Source: Naumovozyma dairenensis CBS 421 (lineage: Eukaryota; Ascomycota; Saccharomycetes; Saccharomycetales; Saccharomycetaceae). Taken from it: a stretch of DNA of 64,000 nt. The notes below the pieces were generated by a model, which was not told where the DNA came from, did not search any database, and saw only the letters and a program-made list of their open reading frames with translations. The DNA lies in assembly GCF_000227115.2 (NCBI RefSeq), contig NC_016479.1, forward strand, positions 124,001-188,000, in the 5' to 3' direction. Within the stretch, counting starts at the first letter, position 1; each line of letters starts with the position of its first letter. Below, in pieces: positions 60,310-64,000 of the stretch. The position numbers and the translations under genes were made by a program.

Positions 60310-63303
60310 ATGGATGAGGAACTATTCGACGAATTTGGGAATATAATTGGTCAAGATCCATTCGATTCAGATGCTGAAGATAACTCATCGATATTAAGTG
60401 GACCAGAAGATGATGATAAGGCTGAATCAATAGAACAAGATAATTCAGCTGAAGGTGAGTATCATGAAGAAAGACCGAGCTCGAACGCTCTTATAACAAC
60501 TGACGATAACCATATACAAGAACTATATGGAGATGATGTAGAAATCCTAGTAGAAACAGAAAATACACAATCATTCAATGAACCAATAATAAAGCCCATG
60601 GAATCACGATCTGCTGGGAAGGAACATACGGTTTTCACTCAAATACGTAAAAATATTCCTCCTACAACGTACGACAGGAATTATCTTTTCGAATTAATGA
60701 AAGTGCCTGAAAGAATAAGAAATGTCGCCATCATAGGTCCCTTACACTCAGGGAAAACATCCTTAGTAGATCTTTTAGTCATTGAATCTCACCAACCTGG
60801 TAAATTACCACATTTGACTCGTAATATGGCGTTAGGTTGGAAACAATTACGTTATATGGATAATTTGAAACAAGAAATAGAACGTGGAATTTCTATCAAA
60901 CTAAATGGCATTACGATACTAAGGCAGGACTTAAAAGGAAAGAGTATCGCATTGAATTTGGTTGACTCACCAGGTCATTTGAATTTTATGGATGAAACGG
61001 CTGTTTCCCTGGCTGCATGTGATGTAGCAATCATATGTTTAGACATCGTCGAAGGTGTCACATCCATTACGGAACAATTAATCAAACAATGTCAACGGAG
61101 AGGACTAAAGATGTTGTTTGTTTTGAATAAATTGGATAGATTGATATTGGAATTGAAATTGGCCCCCTTTGATACATATTTGAAAATGAAACATATCGTG
61201 CAAGAAATTAATAGTTTTACTCATGGAGTACGATTTTCTCCAGAATTAGGCAATGTCATATTTGCATCAACAAAACTTGGGTTTACTTTCACAATACGAG
61301 AGTTTGTACAGTATTATTATTCTAAATCGTTACCGAAAAAATCACATATCGACGGATTTGTTGAAAGATTGTGGGGTGATATCTTTTATCAAAGAACGAC
61401 AAGAACATTCTCATACAAAAGTAGAAACAAGATCAACAACCCCAAGAAACCTCAAGAAAATGAGAGCATACCTTCTTTTGTAGAATTCATCCTAACTCCA
61501 ATATATAAGATTTTCGCAAACGTTTTGGCAAATAATACAAATAACGTTTCTAATATGTTATTGAAAAATTTCAAAATACAATTAGATGAGAAATATTTCA
61601 AATATGATCCACAACCATTATTAAAACATATTCTTCAAGTAATCTTTAAGCAACAAACAGGACTTGTTCAATCAATAGTAGATGTATATGATCCCTTCGT
61701 GAATCAGAATAAGAACTCGAAACTGAATAAACTAATACTCAATCCCTCAACAAAAAATATAACGAATGAATCAACATTTTGGGGTCATGCATTGAAAACG
61801 TTAGACTATGGAGGATCTGAATGGACACTAGTACGTGTATATAAGGGTGTCTTGAAAGTTGGAATGTCACTTCAAATAATAGATCCAGAACTGAATAATC
61901 TTACTGGTAGCGCTGATGATGATGATAAAAATAGTAGCAATCAATTTCAGTCTTCATTACATGAGGTAACAGAAATTACTTGGTTATGCGGCAGATATAA
62001 ATATGAAGTGAAAGAAGCATATAAGGGTCAAATTGTGCTAGTGAAAGGTATATCTGAAAGTTTTACTAAATCTGCCACTTTGTATGGAGAAAATGATAAT
62101 ATTACAAATATTTTCAAACCAATAGATTACATTAATTCACCTCCTATATTCAAAGTTGCCTTACAATCATTACTACCTAAGGAATTACCCAAATTATTAG
62201 ATGGACTAGATAAGATTGTTCGATATTATCCAGGATGTACAGTGAAAGTGGAAGAAAGTGGTGAGCAAATGATATTAGGTACAGGTGAATTATATATGGA
62301 TTGTTTATTGTATGATTTAAGAAATGTTTATAGCCAAATGGAGATAAAGATTACTGATCCATTTACTACTTTTGTGGAAAGTTGTTCTGGTGAATCATTT
62401 GCTGCTATCCCAGTAAAATCCTCAGACGGGAGTATCTCAATTAGTATGGGAGCAAACCCAATGGATTTCCAATTATTACAAGATGTTGTTAGACAAAAGA
62501 TTAGTGATAACGATTTGAATGATTCCAAGAAACTATCGAAAAGATTACGAGAGGAATATGGATGGGATTCACTTGCTGCAAGAAATGTTTGGACTTTCCA
62601 TAATGGTACCGTATTAATTGACGATACTTTGCCTGATGAAACAGATAAAGATGAATTAGAGAGTTTAAAGAAATATATCAAACAAGGGTTCTATTGGGCT
62701 ATGAAAGAAGGTCCCTTGGCAGAGGAAAATATATTTGGGGTTCAATTTAAATTATTAAGTGTGGAGGGTAAATGTGAGAATAAAAACCAAATAATCCCTC
62801 TCATAAGAAAGGCATGCTACGTTGCATTATTGACTGCCACACCAATTTTGATGGAACCAATATATGAAGTCGATATCATTGTTGAGAATATATTACAACC
62901 TATAATTGAAGAATTATTCCAAAAGAGAAGAGGTAGTAAAATATACAAAGTTGAGAGAATTGTCGGTTCTCCCCTCCTAGAAATTAAAGGCCAAATTCCT
63001 GTCATTGATTCGGTTGGGTTTGAAACTGATTTAAGATTAGCTACAAACGGGCGTGCAATGTGTCAATTACACTTTTGGAATAAGATATGGAGGAGAGTTC
63101 CTGGAGATGTTATGGATTCTGAAGCTCCAATACCGAAGTTGAAACCAGCTCCGATCAATAGTTTAAGTCGTGATTTTGTAATGAAGACAAGACGTCGTAA
63201 GGGTGTATCTACGGAAGGATTTATGTCCAATGATGGACCGTCATTGGAGAAATATATAGACTCGGACTTATTCAAGCAATTGAAAGAAAATGAGTTGATT
63301 TAA
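60310..63303 (+). CDS. SNU114: Snu114, U5 snRNP GTPase
   Basis: The 997-residue protein is an EF-2-like spliceosomal GTPase that controls Brr2-driven unwinding of U4/U6. The acidic N-terminal extension (about 1-110) is the Snu114-specific domain. GTPase motifs are GPLHSGKTS (G1, about 142), DSPGH (G3, about 219) and NKLDR (G4, about 273), then EF-2 domains II to V, including LPKELPKLLDGLDKIVRYYPGC and RRGSKIYKVERIVGSP. The C-terminal extension SKQLKENELI-type end is present. Length is close to S. cerevisiae (1008). Gene order TPO5-SNU114 is as in S. cerevisiae chromosome XI. Confidence 0.96.
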   Translation: MDEELFDEFGNIIGQDPFDSDAEDNSSILSGPEDDDKAESIEQDNSAEGEYHEERPSSNALITTDDNHIQELYGDDVEILVETENTQSFNEPIIKPMESRSAGKEHTVFTQIRKNIPPTTYDRNYLFELMKVPERIRNVAIIGPLHSGKTSLVDLLVIESHQPGKLPHLTRNMALGWKQLRYMDNLKQEIERGISIKLNGITILRQDLKGKSIALNLVDSPGHLNFMDETAVSLAACDVAIICLDIVEGVTSITEQLIKQCQRRGLKMLFVLNKLDRLILELKLAPFDTYLKMKHIVQEINSFTHGVRFSPELGNVIFASTKLGFTFTIREFVQYYYSKSLPKKSHIDGFVERLWGDIFYQRTTRTFSYKSRNKINNPKKPQENESIPSFVEFILTPIYKIFANVLANNTNNVSNMLLKNFKIQLDEKYFKYDPQPLLKHILQVIFKQQTGLVQSIVDVYDPFVNQNKNSKLNKLILNPSTKNITNESTFWGHALKTLDYGGSEWTLVRVYKGVLKVGMSLQIIDPELNNLTGSADDDDKNSSNQFQSSLHEVTEITWLCGRYKYEVKEAYKGQIVLVKGISESFTKSATLYGENDNITNIFKPIDYINSPPIFKVALQSLLPKELPKLLDGLDKIVRYYPGCTVKVEESGEQMILGTGELYMDCLLYDLRNVYSQMEIKITDPFTTFVESCSGESFAAIPVKSSDGSISISMGANPMDFQLLQDVVRQKISDNDLNDSKKLSKRLREEYGWDSLAARNVWTFHNGTVLIDDTLPDETDKDELESLKKYIKQGFYWAMKEGPLAEENIFGVQFKLLSVEGKCENKNQIIPLIRKACYVALLTATPILMEPIYEVDIIVENILQPIIEELFQKRRGSKIYKVERIVGSPLLEIKGQIPVIDSVGFETDLRLATNGRAMCQLHFWNKIWRRVPGDVMDSEAPIPKLKPAPINSLSRDFVMKTRRRKGVSTEGFMSNDGPSLEKYIDSDLFKQLKENELI

Positions 63304-63719
63304 AATTTGCATAGAGCAAAGAATGGGATCACCATTATTTATAGACCATATATTTAAGACAATATAATCATCGAAGAGCGTGTTTTCAAAGAGATAGAAA
63401 AATAGGTTTACCATTCCAAATGGAATCTGTTCTATTCTGGTTCTGTTTCTGTTCCTAAAGGGAAACTGACAGCTTGAAAAAATATCTATTAAACGAATAT
63501 ATGCAACAAGCCGATATAACGTCAAGCGCCGGTATAATTAAGATATGTAGGTAACTTTACGAAAATGTGAAAAAAGCCTCAGGCTTCATTAATGTATAAG
63601 AGCAACACGTCTTGTTCCTCGAAGTCTGATTTGATATAATTCCCAATTTAGACGAGAGGTAATCCGTTAATTGGTTTAAGGAAGTACCACAGCAATTAAA
63701 AAACAACAACGATCCAACA
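63304..63719 (+). promoter_or_regulatory. SNU114 3' flank and ERG20 promoter
   Basis: A 416-bp spacer. A short inverted repeat AAGCCTCAGGCTT lies near 63574-63586. I did not recognise a sterol response element. A minus-strand frame (63268-63525) has no recognisable content. Confidence 0.4.
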
Positions 63720-64000
63720 TGTCAAAAGAAGGTAACAGAGAAAAGTTCCTAGAGGAATTCCCAGAATTAGTTCATGAATTGAAAACCATTTTACAAAACT
63801 ATGGTATGCCACAAGATGCCATTCAATGGTATGAAAGTTCGTTATTCTTTAATACACCAGGTGGTAAATTAAACAGAGGTCTTTCTGTGGTTGATACGTA
63901 TGTCATTTTAAAAGGGTATAAGTCATTTTCAGATATGGCTAAGGAAGAATATAAAAAGGTTGCCATTCTTGGTTGGTGTATTGAATTATTACAAGCTTAC
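63720..64000 (+). CDS. ERG20: Farnesyl/geranyl diphosphate synthase Erg20, N-terminal part (runs off window)
   Basis: The frame starts with ATG at 63720 and is open to the right edge (about 93 codons). It encodes the start of farnesyl diphosphate synthase, which condenses IPP with DMAPP and then GPP in the mevalonate pathway. The family blocks TPGGKLNRGLSVVDTY and VAILGWCIELLQAY are seen. The first aspartate-rich motif is expected immediately after the window end, so catalytic residues cannot be checked. Following SNU114 here, it comes from the chromosome X track of S. cerevisiae (YJL167W). Confidence 0.96.

Overview
This window is nuclear DNA from a budding yeast of the family Saccharomycetaceae. 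It is AT-rich, with short spliceosomal introns carrying GTATGT 5' splice sites and TACTAAC branch points, and nearly every long reading frame is recognisable as a Saccharomyces cerevisiae orthologue. The gene order points to a post-whole-genome-duplication species outside Saccharomyces (a Naumovozyma- or Kazachstania-like lineage is my guess). Neighbours here are found in S. cerevisiae on chromosomes III (BUD5, PHO87, RBK1, RRP43, ELO2, SNT1, BPH1, RIM1, FEN2), X (RPS14/RPL39, MNN5, YJL181W, TOH1, ERG20) and XI (RPL17, COY1, STE3, LST4, ZRT3, TPO5, SNU114). Many genes expected between them in an unduplicated genome (for example SYP1, SWE1, SWI3, CPS1) are missing, as expected for one of two duplicated tracks with its own losses.

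Positions 1-7000 are the mating-type region. The 3' end of a Gin4/Kcc4-type kinase gene is followed by a three-exon MATa1 homeodomain gene on the minus strand, with an HO-like cleavage sequence just past its stop codon. An RNase H2 subunit gene (RNH203-like) and BUD5 lie on the other side. The orientation (Z - a1 - X - BUD5) matches S. cerevisiae MAT in mirror image. No a2 HMG gene is present.

Positions 7000-31000 hold a tRNA-Thr(AGT), a PHO87/PHO90 phosphate transporter with a 1-base frameshift near its 3' end, ribokinase, exosome subunit RRP43, fatty-acid elongase ELO2, the Set3-complex scaffold SNT1, the BEACH protein BPH1, and the intron-containing ribosomal protein genes RPS14 and RPL39.

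Positions 31000-46500 hold the mannosyltransferase MNN2/MNN5, intron-containing RIM1, the pantothenate transporter FEN2, a YJL181W/YJR030C-type protein with MCB boxes in its promoter, intron-containing RPL17, Golgi COY1, and the a-factor receptor STE3, whose upstream region carries an alpha1/Mcm1-type PQ element.

Positions 46700-50300 are the one accessory region. An 802-residue helicase related to subtelomeric Y' helicases lies on the minus strand, a decayed second copy converges on it from the plus strand, and further protein-like debris flanks both. STE3 on one side and TOH1/LST4 on the other remain in the expected syntenic order, so this looks like an internal insertion of subtelomeric-type DNA.

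Positions 50600-64000 return to core genes: TOH1, LST4, ZRT3, TPO5, SNU114 and the 5' end of ERG20. Most genes are housekeeping and monocistronic; the notable functional link is between the MATa1 locus and the alpha-specific STE3 gene in the same window.
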